NCBI GenBank assembly: GCA_023213315.1
Contig: JAKCPI010007924.1
Span: 1 to 64,000, forward strand
Origin: Euborellia annulipes
Lineage: Eukaryota; Arthropoda; Insecta; Dermaptera; Anisolabididae
DNA length: 64,000 nt
Direction of reading: 5' to 3'
Shown here one piece after another: positions 1 through 11,134 of this stretch. Made by a program: the position numbers and the translations under genes. Position 1 is the stretch's first letter; every line of letters starts with the position of its first letter. Under the pieces are notes generated by a model, which made no database searches, was not told where the DNA came from, and was given only the letters and a program-made list of their open reading frames with translations.

Positions 1-512
1 GTGTGTGTGTCTATGTGTGTTCAATTTTAAGCATGAATGAATTGAGCTAGGATGCTGAAATGTTATATTTAAGTTAAACTCCCCCGGGACCGGGAAAATA
101 AGCTTTTAATCAAAATCGGCCAAAGTGTACTAGTACTTTACTGATGTAGTTTTTCAGTTTTTTTCGATTTTCTCAAAATTTGCTCCAACGATTTTTTTTT
201 TAATTCAAAAATCAATTAGTTTTAGATGCTCTTTAAAATGTATATTCTCATTTTGCGATTGAAATCTTCTGAAGATCACTTTACTCTTGTGCTTCATAGG
301 GAAGATAGGAGAAATGGTTGCCATGGTAACAAAATTTAAATATTTTCCCATACTTATAAATTTTACATCTGAATTCATATGTTCCGTACTTTCGGGAACT
401 AAATACATGTCGACACAAAAAATCTGATGTGACAAGCACAGAACAAAACTTTCCATTACCGAAGGTAAGAAAAAGTTGTGTGCTGTGCGCCAGTCACAAC
501 AGATTTTTTTTT
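1..512 (+). repeat. Family A copy, left end cut by the window
   Basis: It begins in the GT microsatellite, runs through the AGTACTAGTACTTTACTGATG core block, an intact X-box palindrome at 317-330, and ends in the 3' terminal hairpin (AATCTGATGTGAC paired with GTCACAACAGATT). The 83-aa minus-strand open frame here recurs in every family A copy and is not a gene. Confidence 0.85.
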
Positions 513-1039
513 TACAAATTAGATTATAGCATAAGAAGGGTGTGGGAGAAAAAGAGAGTCATCTAACAAATGAATTTACTGGACATGATCACAATAGAGT
601 GATGCTAATTCTAGCGAATCCAACCGAAACGCATTCATTTTATAAGCATTGTTTCAAATCCCTTCATAAACAATTCAATCCAACTTTTCCCTCTGGTCAA
701 CTTCACTGATCATTTAGTCTGCACTGTGATTTAGAAGAGATCTTTAATTTTAATTTATTTATTTGCACCTGGGATCAAGAGGGGGGATCGGAAGGGGGGG
801 GGGATTCCAGGAAGCCCGACAATATTTATTTAAATCATAGTTGGTTTAAATAAATATGCCTGGATCTCTGTATCTTAAATAAACATCAGAGGCTGTATGT
901 CTGTAGAGTGGAGTGGAGATATACAAAACAAGAAGAATGCAATTTTTTTTTTAATTAGCCCATGGCTAACGTTTTGATACCATCTTCAGAGCTAAAATAC
1001 AATTTATTTTAAGAAGATTAACAATTAGATAGACTTTTT

Positions 1040-1785
1040 TTTTTTTTTTTTCTTAGCTATATATGAAATATATAGAAAGTATTGCGATCATGACAAAAAT
1101 TCAATGTCGAGATTTTGATGGATATACACGTTTTGAGATCGAAAAAAGTGGGTCATGTTAATTGGTCTGTGTGGATATTTTTAAGCATGAAGGAAATAAT
1201 CTACCAGGTTGGAATTAGGCCCCCGGGCTTGGAGTAGTTGGTAGAGTGCCTACCTTCTATACCGAACGTCGCGGGTTCGGACCCCAGGCAGTCCGATGAT
1301 TTTATTTAAGCCATTTGGATACCAGATGGCTTAAATAGAAGTGCCTGGACCCCAAATAGATATTATCATATATAACGGTATCGTTAAAGTCTTATATGGC
1401 CTGAAATGCCGAAAAGACTGTGTGAGTGTGAATGAGAAAAAAGTGTGAGTGTTAAAAAATAAAAAAAAAGTTTGAAATTTTATATTTGAGTTAGGCACTC
1501 CCCCATGAGGCGTGAAAATAAGCTTTTGAACAAAATCGGCTAAAAAGTACTTGTACTTTACTGATGTACTTTTTCAGTTTTTTCCGATTTTCTCAAAATC
1601 GCTCCAGGGATTTAGATTCAGAATTTCAGATTCATTTTCCGGCTCTTTCTTCCATAGAGCAAATGTTCCCCATTGGAATTTTTATGTTAATTTCAATTCA
1701 AAAGGGAGTCGGTCCCCTTTGAAACTTTTAACATTTAAAAAAAAATTCCAATTCTAATGAAATTTTATATTTATTTAGGATTCTC
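1040..1785 (+). repeat. Family A copy (long subtype) interrupted by a SINE
   Basis: It starts with the 5' hairpin (CTTAGCTATATATGAAATATATAGAAAG) and continues through the GT block. It is interrupted by a SINE at 1219-1469 and resumes to the core block. After about 1612 it switches to the alternative 3' half of the long subtype (CCGGCTCTTTCTTCCATAGAGC...AAAAGGGAGTCGGTCCCCTTT). Confidence 0.75.
1219..1469 (+). mobile_element. SINE-A copy
   Basis: This is a tRNA-derived SINE. The A-box-like TGGAGTAGTTGG and the B-box GGGTTCGGACCCC form a Pol III promoter at the 5' end. A palindromic stem-loop (GCCATTTGGATACCAGATGGC), the conserved GCCGAAAAGACTGTGTGA block, a GTGTGA-rich tail and poly-A follow. 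It is inserted in family A. Confidence 0.9.
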
Positions 1786-1919
1786 TATTCAGGGACGGAT
1801 TAAAGGGGGGGGGGAGGGGGTGACGGAAAGAACGACCTCATCCGAGAAAGAATTGAAAAAATTAAAGAAATTATGTTTTTTTTGTCTTAAATTTATTTTA
1901 AACTATCAATTTTAGTGAG

Positions 1920-2090
1920 TTGAATGGCTGTAGATATTCAAGCAAAAATTGTCAACATTTAACACCTGAACTTAATGTTGACAATTTTTGCTTGCCCTGA
2001 GGATGAGTACGACTAGCACCCGAAACGTCGGCAAGTTTCTTATTTAACCTGGCTGCTGTTCCCGGGGAGGCTCCTGTTGCTTTTTCCAAT
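1920..2090 (+). repeat. Penelope-like repeat arm with hammerhead motif
   Basis: A small inverted repeat (AAGCAAAAATTGTCAACATT near 1942 and its complement ending near 1995) leads directly into a hammerhead-like motif at 1991-2035. The following GGCTGCTG...GGCTCCTGTTGC resembles the outer arms of the larger palindromes in this window. Confidence 0.5.
1991..2035 (+). ncRNA. Hammerhead-ribozyme-like motif
   Basis: The motif has CTTGCC, then the core CTGAGGA, an 18-nt stem-II region, GAAAC, GTC, then GGCAAG. Stem I (CTTGCC with GGCAAG) is a perfect 6-bp helix, and the ACGT around the cleavage triplet is the minimal stem III typical of Penelope-like elements. Stem II is weak, so activity of this copy is doubtful. 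Confidence 0.5.
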
Positions 2091-2214
2091 ATCAATTTTA
2101 AGTCTTAAATCACCTTAACGGGGCTCGTATTTGACGGTATTATTTAAAAAATTTCATCCCTCAGAGAGGGAAAATTGAATCTTCTAACTAACCGCCCCCA
2201 CCTGAGTTTACATC

Positions 2215-2306
2215 CCGTCCTGCTTATTTAAATTGAATTGGCTACCAATCAATTTAAATAAATAGGGACGGTTGTCTAGATTATGGCCTCCAATGCCGAA
2301 AAAGAC

Positions 2307-2336
<30 letters not shown>
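2215..2336 (+). repeat. Degenerate SINE 3' part
   Basis: It shares with SINE-A a palindromic block (TTTAAATTGA-TTGGCTACCAA-TCAATTTAAA) and a GGCCT...GCCGAAAAAGAC block followed by a 29-base A-tail, but differs elsewhere. It is probably a related SINE family. A similar fragment with AAATCATAGTTGGTTTAAATAAATATGCC lies at about 790-870. Confidence 0.45.
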
Positions 2337-2339
<3 letters not shown>

Positions 2340-2373
2340 GCCCCCGCCGATAACATTGCATTAATCCGTATAA

Positions 2374-2572
2374 AATATTCAAATATGAGATTAAAATTTT
2401 GAAAAAAAAAAAAAAGAGTTTGTTCAAGCAGTCAACATTTAAAATACAATTGAAAACGAACTAAATAAAGTTTTATGGGAAACTAAATATATCTCGGCAC
2501 AAAAATCTGGTGTGACAACACAGTACACAACTTTCTGTTGTGTGCTGTGCGACCGTTACACCAGATTTTTTT
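2374..2572 (+). repeat. Family A long-subtype 3' fragment
   Basis: It contains the GCAGTCAACATTTAAAAT block and the terminal hairpin (AATCTGGTGTGAC...ACACCAGATT), with the hairpin loop shortened. Confidence 0.7.
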
Positions 2573-2574
2573 TG

Positions 2575-3270
2575 CTAGTTGTTATTTAAGGGGGCTCGGG
2601 AGCGAAGTGGTTACGCATGTATAAGATGGCGTTGTGTGTCATTCATAAAAAGTATGCCCAAATATCAAGTAATTCAAAAATTTGCCAAGAGATGTCAGAA
2701 TGGTAGCTAATAATATTTAATGCAATTGGTTGATTTTCATCGATCTTTTAACAATAAATACTTATATTATGTATCTTTTATAAAAGCATACAAATATATA
2801 AATATAGGCCAGATATAGGCTAATAATATATCGTCTGTTAGACTAGCCTGCCATCTATTGCAAGAATGCTGAACTAATTAGACAGATGAATTTTAAATAA
2901 ATCATCTAAGCTTATTTTAAAAATTTCTTAATTAATATGTGATTAATAATAACAATAAATTCATTTTTAAATTTAAAAAAAATTAAAGATTATTGGGACA
3001 GATTGTATTTTTTGTATTTGCTTGATAACAAACAAATTAATTACGAAAATTTTTTAATAAGTCATTAAACAAATTATAGCTCGATGTCCCAATAATCTCT
3101 TATGAATTTAATTCATTTAAAAAAAACCGCATTGAAAAATTCCTTATAATAGTCTAGTTTTTTTTTAAAGTACGTTTAGACGTCGCTCCTGAACCCCCTT
3201 AATTAAACATACTACCTAGTGGTGTATCACATGTATGATTTTCGCAAAAACAGAAATGATCGTGTGTGAA
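2575..3270. other. No recognisable gene or repeat
   Basis: This is AT-rich sequence. It contains a loose inverted repeat around AAAGATTATTGGGACA (about 2985) and TGTCCCAATAATCTCTT (about 3085), possibly an old MITE. No open frame of interest and no splice-bounded coding block was seen. Confidence 0.4.
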
Positions 3271-3277
3271 GACAAGC

Positions 3278-3283
<6 letters not shown>

Positions 3284-3312
<29 letters not shown>

Positions 3313-3563
3313 ATTCACACTTTCTCATTCACACTCACAATCACACACACATTCACACAGTCTTTTCGGCAACTTAGGCCATTTAAGACTTTAGACGATA
3401 ACCGTTATTTATTATTATACATATTGGGGTCCAGGCATTCTTATATAAGCCATTTGGTATCCAAATGCCTTATATAAAATCATCGGACTGCCTGGGGTCC
3501 GAACCCGCGACGTTTGGTATACGAGGTTAGCACGCTAACCTCTACGCCATGCCCCGAGGGCGC
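3284..3563 (-). mobile_element. SINE-A copy with TSD
   Basis: Full-length SINE on the minus strand, from the poly-A (poly-T here) to GCCCTCGGGGC at its 5' end, with B-box GGGTTCGGACCCC. The TSD CAAGCACTTTT lies at 3273-3283 and 3564-3574. Confidence 0.92.
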
Positions 3564-3957
3564 CAAGCACTTTTGATAAGTTATTATCGTCACGATGGAA
3601 ATGCAATTCTCGTTTGTAAGTGAGTTTCGAAATTGGATTAAACTTTGCTTTTTCATTTATACTATTATAACATGTCATATTCCAAATTTAATTTAATAAA
3701 GTTAAATAATAACACAAAATGACCTTCACCTCTCTTATGACGGAAATATTATGGCAAAATTAAGTTCCCTGTCATATTGTGATTTCATTATCTAATGTTG
3801 TTAGAATTCTTTTCTCTAAAAAAAAAAAAAAATGCCTTATCAAAAGTGTTTTTTGGATCCTCCCCCCTCTGAGAAATTTATTAATTTATTTAGTATAAGA
3901 CTTTTTATTTAAAGATTTATAGCTGTCGGTATTGATTATAGGTAGAATGAGAAACAA

Positions 3958-4592
3958 CGAGTGACAACGCACAGCACAAAACTTTCTCTTAACTTCGCTA
4001 ATCGTACTGTGCTTGCCACACCAAATATTTTTTGTGTCGAGATATATTTAGTTTCCCATAGCACCTTAGTTCCAAACTTGCATTTTAAATGTTGACTACT
4101 TGAAATAAACTATGGTTATTTTTCAAAAAATTTTTAATCTCATTTTATACTCAATGGAGATACAAAATTTCATAAGAATTGGAAAAATTTTTTTTAAATG
4201 CATAAAAAGTCCAAATGGGACACCCTTTTGAATCGAAATTAACATGCAAATCCCCATATGGGGATTTAACATTGGCTCTATAGAAGGAAGAGCCGGAAAG
4301 TGAATTTGAAAAATCTGAAATATTACATCAGTTAAGTGTACTTCGAAACATTTTTAGGACAAAATGAGAATATACATTTTAAAGAGCATCTAAAAAATAA
4401 TTGATTTATGAATTTTAATTAAAATCGTTAGAGCGAATTTTGAGAAAATTGAAAAAAACTGAAAAAGTACATCAGTAAAGTACTAGTACTTTTTCGCTGA
4501 TTTTGTTCAAAATCTTATTTTGAGTGTCCGGGAGGGTACCTAACTTAAATATATAATATATATTTCATATATAAGGCAAGAGAAAGTAAAAA
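3958..4592 (-). repeat. Family A copy, long subtype, nearly full length
   Basis: It runs from the partly decayed 3' hairpin (about 3965-4030) through the GTTGACTACTTGAAATAAACTATGG block, the AGCCGGAAAG block and the core block to the 5' hairpin (ATATATTTCATATATAAGGCAAGAGAAAGT). This copy shows that the long and short subtypes share the same 5' half but have different middles. Confidence 0.8.
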
Positions 4593-4649
4593 AGTCGATA
4601 AATTCAAAATTCCCATAGGCTCTGTGTATTTTAAATGTTGACTGCTTGA

Positions 4650-4908
4650 ATTGATTCCCGAGTGAAAATGATTAAACATAATCGAGGGATACACACGCAC
4701 GCAGCTGGTCTACATAGTGAACCTTGAGGGACACACAGGGATACACACGCCCGCACCAGGGACACACACAGTAGATCGAAAGTGACCAGAAGAAAAGATG
4801 TGTCCCTGGTGCGGGCGTGTGTATTCCTGTGTCCCTCAAGATTCACTATGAAGACCTGCTGCGGGCGTGTGGATCCCTCGATCATTTTTAATCATTTTTA
4901 CTCGAGTT
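4650..4908. repeat. Foldback (palindromic) element
   Basis: Two arms of about 100 bp are inverted copies around a short centre near 4770. CCGAGTGAAAATGATTAAA...CGAGGGATACACACG...GGGACACACAGGGATACACACGCCCGCACCAGGGACACA pairs, with a few mismatches, to the downstream GTGTCCCTGGTGCGGGCGTGTGT block. It is inserted in a family A long-subtype remnant, which resumes at about 4909 (TTATTTTTCAAAATTTTAATC). The arms are GC-richer than the surroundings. No TSD could be fixed. Confidence 0.7.
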
Positions 4909-5575
4909 ATTTTTCAAAATTTTAATCTCATATGTGGATATTTTATACTCAATAGAGAATCCTAATTAAAAACAAAATTTCTTTTTTTTTCTCATTCTAT
5001 TTACCATAAACAAGCCTTGTTTTGAAATTTTTTCTTCAATCAATACAAACAAAATTGAAATTAATTGGCGAAATGGCAATTATCAATTTCCTTCGGGATT
5101 CGTCTCTTTCAATGAGGTGCCAACTATCTCCACCCCAAAGGGCCAAGTGTCCTGCTCGCAAATTGAATTGCATGCCCAACAGCGCTCGCTATTCATTGCA
5201 ACACAATGCTCTCTTCCCCTCCCCTCCCCCATTGATTCGATTAATATTCAAATAGGTCATCGACTTTAATTCTTGCCAGATGATTCGGACTAAACAAAAA
5301 GGAACACCTGCCTCTATATTTCTGTCGAACCTTAAAAATAGATGTGGAACAATTTTTTTAAGTCTTTCGGCATCTGAGGCTTGATAGACCTCGTTCTTTT
5401 TTTATTTATATTACTTGGTAGCCATTATTATTTAAGTAAATTTTTATAGCCCAAAATTTTTATCTGAATATGTGAATAAGGCATGGTTTCTCAACCAATG
5501 GGGCCGCATTTATTTATTTTAAGGCCGTAATAACAATTAAAAGAATAAAAGATTTCTTTTCGGCCCGAATTATTT
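4909..5575. other. Family A remnant, then unassigned sequence
   Basis: 4909-4990 is a family A long-subtype remnant. 5020-5340 has mixed composition and includes a 77-aa open frame (5022-5255) without recognisable features. A SINE-like TTTCGGCATCTGAGGC fragment lies at about 5366. Nothing else is supported. Confidence 0.4.
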
Positions 5576-5709
5576 TAATATTTCTTGTCATTCTTTAGGG
5601 GACTAAACGTCAGTATATTTAAAAATCTCGACATCGAATTTTTGACATGATCGCAATACTTTCTCTCTCTATATTATTCATATATATAAAATATATATAA
5701 AAATATATA

Positions 5710-5958
5710 TGGACCCTGTTATGTATTAATGTGTCAAGCGCCAAAAAAAAAATTAAAAATTGAGTTAAGCACGGAATATTGTTTCAAATGCTATAATTAA
5801 TTTTTTATGAAATATGTCCTAAAAAAATTTATATTTAATGTTACTTGCACAATTGACAAAAAAAATTATATATAATCCAATGAAAACAAAAAACTTTATG
5901 TTAATTTTCTCAAAACTCGGTAGCTGGCGCTTGACACACTAATGCATAAAAGGGTCCA
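5710..5958. mobile_element. TA-flanked MITE
   Basis: Inverted ends TGGACCCTGTTATGTATTAA and TAATGCATAAAAGGGTCCA continue inward through TGTGTCAAGCGCC and GGCGCTTGACACA. TA lies at both outer edges, consistent with a Tc1/mariner-type TSD. The interior is AT-rich and non-coding. Confidence 0.65.
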
Positions 5959-6026
5959 TAGAGGATAAGAAAAAGTAAAAATATTACTAACATTCTTATT
6001 CCTCTAAAACTAAATAAGACAATGCC

Positions 6027-6073
6027 CTTTGTCCTGAAGATGGGTGATGTTTAGCCCCCGAAACGTCAACAAG
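6027..6073 (+). ncRNA. Hammerhead-ribozyme-like motif
   Basis: The core CTGAAGA (6034-6040) is followed by a GGG/CCC stem II, GAAAC-GTC and AACAAG, which pairs imperfectly with the upstream CTTTGTC to give stem I. This is the form expected of minimal type-I hammerheads in Penelope-like repeats. Confidence 0.55.
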
Positions 6074-6383
6074 AAATATTAAAATAATTCTAGCCGAAAG
6101 AATAAGTCCAAAAATGCTTCCGCCATTAATATCTATTCTCTAAAAACAGACGTTAAAATTTAAAATAAACAAATAGGTGTTAAAAAGTAATGTAAAAATA
6201 ATTAGTGTTAAAAAATGCTATTCAAAATCACTTCCTTGCCTCAAATAGCTATTCTGTAAACGAAAACTTTAAAGCCAAAGCGTTAACATTTAGTAAATAG
6301 TGTTAAAAATTAATGCCATGTCTAGGGGATGCCTTTAATATTTTAACGTCGTGTTTAAAATAAAATGGCGTCTCTAATCTAAA

Positions 6384-7068
6384 AAATCTGGTGTGACTGG
6401 CGCATAGCACACAACTTTCTCTTACCTTCGGTAATCGAAAGTTGTGTTCTGTGCTTGACACACCAGATTTTTTGTGTCGACATATATTTAGTTCCCGACA
6501 GTATGGAACATGAATTCAGATGTAAAATTTATAAGTATGGGTAAATATTTATATTTTGTTACCATGGCAACCATTTCTCTTATCTTCCCTATGAAATACA
6601 AGAGTAAAGTGGTCTTCAGAAGATTTCAATCGCAAAATGAGAATATACATTTGAAAGAGCATCTAAAAAATAATTGATTTTTGAATTTTCAAAAAAATCG
6701 TTGGAGCAAATTTTGAGAAAATCGAAAAAAACTGAAAAAGTACATCAGTAAAGTACTAGTACTCTTTGGCCGATTTCGATTAAAAGCTTATTTTTCCGGT
6801 CCCGGGGGGTGTTTAACTTAATTATAAAATTTCAACCTCCTAGCTCAATTCCTTCATGCTTAAAATTGAACACACACACACCCACCCACCCACCCACCCA
6901 CCCACCCACCACACACACACACACAGACAGACCATGTCGCGAAAACCACTTTTTGGATTCAGGGGACCTCAAAACGTGAAGATCCATCAAAATCTCGACA
7001 TCGAATTTTTGACATGAATCCAATACTTTCTCTCTATATATATATTACATATATACATAGGTAAGAGA
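6384..7068 (-). repeat. Family A copy, near full length
   Basis: Read on the minus strand it has the 5' hairpin (ACTTTCTCTTACC...GAGAGAAAGT), the GTTTTGAGGTCCCCTGAATCC block, a GGGTGGGTG/GT microsatellite, the core block, an X-box (6558-6571) and the terminal hairpin AAAAAATCTGGTGTGAC...GTCACACCAGATTTTTT at about 6384-6475. This is one of the reference copies for the family. Confidence 0.88.
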
Positions 7069-7530
7069 AAGTAAAAATAAGGTTATGAATTTGATAACTT
7101 TGAAATAAAAGCAACCTGTTAAAGTCGGTGTTAAAACTTTGTTTAGAAAATAGCATTTTTTTTAACGCTGATTGTTTTTAAAGTGAAATTTTACATTATA
7201 TTTGTATATTTTAAATTTTAACGTCTGTTTTTAGAGAATAGCCCTGTTTAAGGAGTTTTTCAACAAGACGTTTTTTGTCAGGTTATGAATTTAAAAATAA
7301 TGTTCCCTTAGCTCACAACTAATTAAATGGTAGCTTTTATAAGTTTCATACCATCTTCTCTAAACTCTCCTTCCAAATCTAATGAGAATTTCTGCATTTA
7401 TGCAGACCCATACCAGTTGGTATAAAGAGTTAGGGTTTCGATGTATTCATTGAGCCTGTTGGAATACGCAAAAGATTTGAGGAGGAAAGCAGCCTGGCAG
7501 GGAGGCTCTATTAAATTAAACTCCTTTTTC

Positions 7531-7573
7531 GCAAAACGTTTCGGCCAATTTATTCATGCCACCTTCAGTTACA
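7531..7573 (-). ncRNA. Hammerhead-like motif, left arm
   Basis: On the minus strand it reads CTGAAGG, TGGC...GGCC, GAAACGTT. The core has one substitution (final A to G), so this copy is probably inactive. Confidence 0.4.
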
Positions 7574-7751
7574 TTGGAGTTTTTTAGTAAATAGAGTTGT
7601 CAACAGTCTTTTCATAAGCTTATTTATTGTACAATAGCCTATGTGTATAAATAACAATGTAAATAATTGCATATGATGAGAGTCTTTACGAAGAGAATTT
7701 CGAAATGTCACATTTCCCGATTTGACAACTCTATTTACTAAAAAACTCCAA

Positions 7752-7796
7752 TGCAACTGAAGATGGCATGATTAAATCGGCCGAAAGGTTTTGCGA
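7752..7796 (+). ncRNA. Hammerhead-like motif, right arm
   Basis: TGCAA, CTGAAGA, TGGC...GGCC, GAAAGGTT, TTGCG. The core and stem II (GGC with GCC) are intact. The expected GAAAC is changed to GAAAG. Stem I TGCAA/TTGCG is nearly complete. Confidence 0.42.
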
Positions 7797-8181
7797 AAAA
7801 GGAGTTTGATTTAATATGAGGCTCCCTGCCTGGCTGCTTTACTCTTCAATCCTTTATTCAATTGTACACAGTTACTTTCTACATTACTATTCAATCCGTT
7901 CCACCCCGGAACGATTTCAGTTTAAACTTAATTGCTCGCATTAAGTGATTTGTTTACAAAAATCCTAATTTAAGATACTTACTCTTTTAAATTCGCTTTT
8001 AAAAAATAAATTAATGTTCGAATGAATAGGACTTTAAACTGCACAAACGCCATTACCCAACCCATGTGCATAATTGCTTGCGGGGACGCAAATGCACTCA
8101 CTTGACTTTTTGTGCGATTGTTCTTGTATTCATAATAAGACTAAAATGAATAGGTGCTTCTTATTGACATCTCTTACAATG

Positions 8182-9072
8182 TAGGGATGGAAAATTCGAA
8201 TCTGACTTTAGTCAAGATCTGAAAATAATCGACTTTTTAGAATCGAGTAGAAACTCTTTCAAGTTGATTAGAATCGATTCTCGCTGGACGACTTCGACTT
8301 TTTTCTTACAATACTTAGTATCCGATGGTAATATAGTTTGTGACGTTTTCATTGATTGACTTTCATCGTTCTTTTAAAACATCCACATAACACACCAATC
8401 TACACGCTTTCTAAGATCGGTTAGTGAACATATGTGGCACTCTTAATTCCTCAATTGTAATGTTTTATTTTGGTACTCAACTTATTTTAATGTTCGGTGC
8501 CATATCACGTGCAATTTCTGGATAGAATATTCTTTTATAAAAATATTGAAAACAATAATTGTGTGGGTTGTATTTAATAAAATGTTTAAATACTTAATAA
8601 TTCTTATAAATACAGTAGAGTCCAGTTAATCCGAACTAATTGGGACCGAGGGTCGTTCGGATTATCGGGAAGTTCGGATTAACCGGAATTGTAAGCTTGA
8701 ATTAGTTAATTTTGATAATAAAGTCGTATTTATAACGTTGTAAACCGTGATATATGCTTATACTATTTCTCTATTTTTTATAATTCGTATTTTTTAATAA
8801 AATAAAGTTCATTTAATGTCTAATTTTCATTTATACTCCTCTTAAAAAAAAAAAAAATCGTACGCAAAAAGAGTTAACCGGAAGTTCGGATTAGCGAGGT
8901 TCGGATTACCGGGACTGTACTGTAATTAAATATACAGTATTTATTATTTACTGAGTAATCTTCTAAGCACGAGTTATAGAGTTTTGAAAAAGTCAACTTG
9001 AAATTCGAAAAGTCGACTTTGAGAAATTCCGGGAATCGAAAATTGACTTTTCTAGCGCCTTTTCCATCCCTA
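8182..9072. mobile_element. Family C hAT-like element, interrupted by a Tigger-like MITE
   Basis: The inverted ends TAGGGATGGAAAA and TTTTCCATCCCTA are flanked by TTACAATG (8174-8181) and ATACAATG (9073-9080), a 7-of-8 match to an 8-bp TSD. The interior is rich in AGTCGACTTT-type repeats and non-coding. A second, eroded copy at 15730-16362 lacks the nested MITE. Confidence 0.75.
8613..8922. mobile_element. Pogo/Tigger-like MITE
   Basis: The ends CAGTAGAGTCCAGTTAATCC and GGATTACCGGGACTGTACTG are inverted, flanked by TA, and carry the AATCCGAAC motif typical of Tigger/Jerky-derived MITEs. The interior is AT-rich and non-coding. It is absent from the sister family C copy at 15.7 kb, which gives a clean empty-site comparison. 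Confidence 0.8.
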
Positions 9073-9600
9073 ATACAATGACGGCCCAAAATTAACAAGA
9101 GCGCCATTTTACCCTTCCTTCCCTTGCATACTTATTCTCTACGTGAGTTTATAATTAATTTAGAAAAATGGTGACTTCATTTTTAAGAGAAAGATGATTT
9201 CATTCATCTCTCTCTTTTTTTAATAACAATAACTCTTAAAAGTAATAAATAGCTACGGTATGCAGAAAACAAAGTCTTAAAGCTATTCTTTGTCTTTTAT
9301 AAGAAAAGAATATAATAATGTTATTAAATAAATTTTCCTCTTTTCAGTGTTAAGAAAACTTTTCTTTTTTAACTTTGTTTTTTTTTTTTTTTAGCTATTG
9401 GCCTCTCGGGTCAGAGAATAATTGCTGTTTTAATCGTCATTTCTTATGATTTCTCAAAGAATATTATTCTCACACCTTTAGTCTCACTTCTCCAAATTTT
9501 TTTGATTTCTCGCCTTGAGGGAATTTTATATTTTAGTTATGGCATTTGGATGAGAGGAGGAGGGGGATTGAATAGCTAGGTCGCCCACTCATTAATATAG
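9073..9600. other. No recognisable gene or repeat
   Basis: This is AT-rich sequence with CT- and T-rich tracts. No open frame, splice-like block or inverted repeat stands out. Confidence 0.4.
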
Positions 9601-9608
9601 GTCTAGAG

Positions 9609-10147
9609 CAGGGGTGGGCAAATACTTTTAAGCGCGGGCCAAAATGAAATTTTCAAAATGTCTCCCGGGCCGGAGGTCTATCCCGCGTACGCTTTCCACA
9701 CCCGAATGTTTTGGGTGGAGTTTTTTCCCTGCCCAAGAAATTTTTTTTGGCAAAAACACTCTAAGTATCATTTTAAAGCATTTGGACAAAGAAATTTTAC
9801 AGTTAATAATAGATAATAGTAGGCCTAATAATAAATTGTCTTACTTGGGTGTACAGGCGAACAATTTGTGCCCAGTAAAATATGTTCCGTAATTTTTAAA
9901 GAAAATGAAAGATTATAATCGAACAGACCTAGTTTGTTGCATACATAAAAGTAGGGATATGGTTACGGCTGTTCGAAATTATAATACTCTATTATTTATA
10001 TACTGTATTTCATTATTTATATGCACACTACGCACACTAATACTGTTGATTTCAACAAAATCGCATAAAAGGGATTTTTCAACGGGCCGGATAAAGTAAG
10101 CAAAAGGGCCGGATCCGGCCCGCGGGCCGGCTTTTTGCCCACCCCTG
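9609..10147. mobile_element. hAT element, CAGGGGTGGGCAAA family, copy 1
   Basis: The ends CAGGGGTGGGCAAATACTTTTAAG... and ...TTTTTGCCCACCCCTG are classic hAT inverted repeats. The 8-bp TSD GTCTAGAG lies at 9601-9608 and 10148-10155. GGGCCGG/CCGGCCC blocks border the ends. It is 539 bp long with short open frames only, so non-autonomous. The sister copy at 40456-41005 is in reverse orientation. Confidence 0.92.
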
Positions 10148-10317
10148 GTCTAGAGTGATCAAAAATTAGGTGACTCTTTGAATTTCGGGACCTACACTAC
10201 AGTACATTTCCTTTTGTTTTATTTATTTATTTTATTTTTTTATGTTGGTACACTACCCACGGACATATTTTGATAGCTTCAGCTATATAGCATTATTTTT
10301 TTTGGAGTTTAGGCTTT

Positions 10318-10740
10318 CACAGTTTTTTTTTTAACATTCACACTTTTCTCATTCACACACATATTCACTCAGGCTTTTTTTCGGCAACGGGGCTGGCTTT
10401 CACAGGTGTTATCATTAGTTAAAGAAATAGATTTTGGGTTTAACTGTGGTTTATTTGTAAAAATTACAACGTTTCGGCCACTCATTCTGAATGGCAAATT
10501 TATTCTCCCTACTGAGTTGATATGTGTAGGTCAGAACTGCGCTTTTCTTGATCCACTGATTGAAATAATCTTCACAGGCATATACATATTTTTTTTTTTT
10601 TTTTTTTTTTTAATCCTTTTCGGCTACAGAGGCCATTTAGGGGTTATTTATTTATTATAAATTTTAATATACAATGTACCGATGGCAACCGGGGTGCGTT
10701 CCACACGCTGATTGCTCGGGGTCACCAATCCCGACATATA
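10318..10740. repeat. SINE fragments
   Basis: 10325-10395 is the 3' end of a SINE-A on the minus strand (poly-T, CATTCACAC tail, CGGCAAC). 10434-10510 contains a decayed CGTTTCGGCCACTCATTC hammerhead-like remnant. 10590-10740 is poly-T, TTTTCGGCTACAGAGGCC and then GGGTCACCAATCCCG, a minus-strand relative of SINE-B. All are fragments. Confidence 0.5.
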
Positions 10741-10998
10741 CATATTTAATTTAATTTATATTTTGTTTATTTGACCTGTTCAAAGCAGTACAAAATTAAT
10801 CCCTTATACGTCACACCAAGGCCCTACCGTTCCGCCAGACTTAAGCTCTCTTCCTAGCACAACTGAATCATCTTTGGTGAGGATTGGAGGCCTTTGAGAG
10901 AACGGGGACAAAAAATATTATTTCTTTCTCAAGTCATTTTGTCTAATTTCAATTTATTAATCTCCGAACTACGTCACTAAATTCATGAGTATTTTTAC

Positions 10999-11134
10999 TT
11001 TGTCGACACAAAAAATCTGGTGTGACAAGCACAGAACACAACTTTCGATTCTCCTTCTCCTTTTTTCTCAAACAACTTTCGATTACCGAAGCTAAGAGAA
11101 AGTTGCGTGCTGTTCGACAAGTCACACCTGATTT
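10999..11134 (+). repeat. Family A 3' terminal hairpin
   Basis: TCGACACAAAAAATCTGGTGTGAC to AAGTCACACCTGATTTT with an enlarged loop. It directly abuts the 5' end of the next family A copy, giving a head-to-tail junction. Confidence 0.75.

Larger units (their letters stand above)
5576..6092. mobile_element. Penelope-like palindrome with nested MITE
   Basis: The outer arms TTTCTTTTCGGCCCGAATTATTTTAATATTTCTTG (about 5553-5590) and CAAGAAATATTAAAATAATTCTAGCCGAAAGAA (about 6070-6104) are inverted copies. The right arm carries a hammerhead-like motif. A TA-flanked MITE (5710-5958) is nested inside. Confidence 0.55.
7466..7860. mobile_element. Penelope-like palindrome, copy 1
   Basis: The left arm (about 7466-7608) and right arm (about 7725-7860) are inverted copies. 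AAAGCAGCC-GGCAGGGAG-CTC is outermost and TTTTTTAGTAAATAGAGTTGTC innermost. Each arm has a hammerhead-like motif pointing outward. The 116-bp centre is single copy. A second copy is at 39068-39640. Confidence 0.7.
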
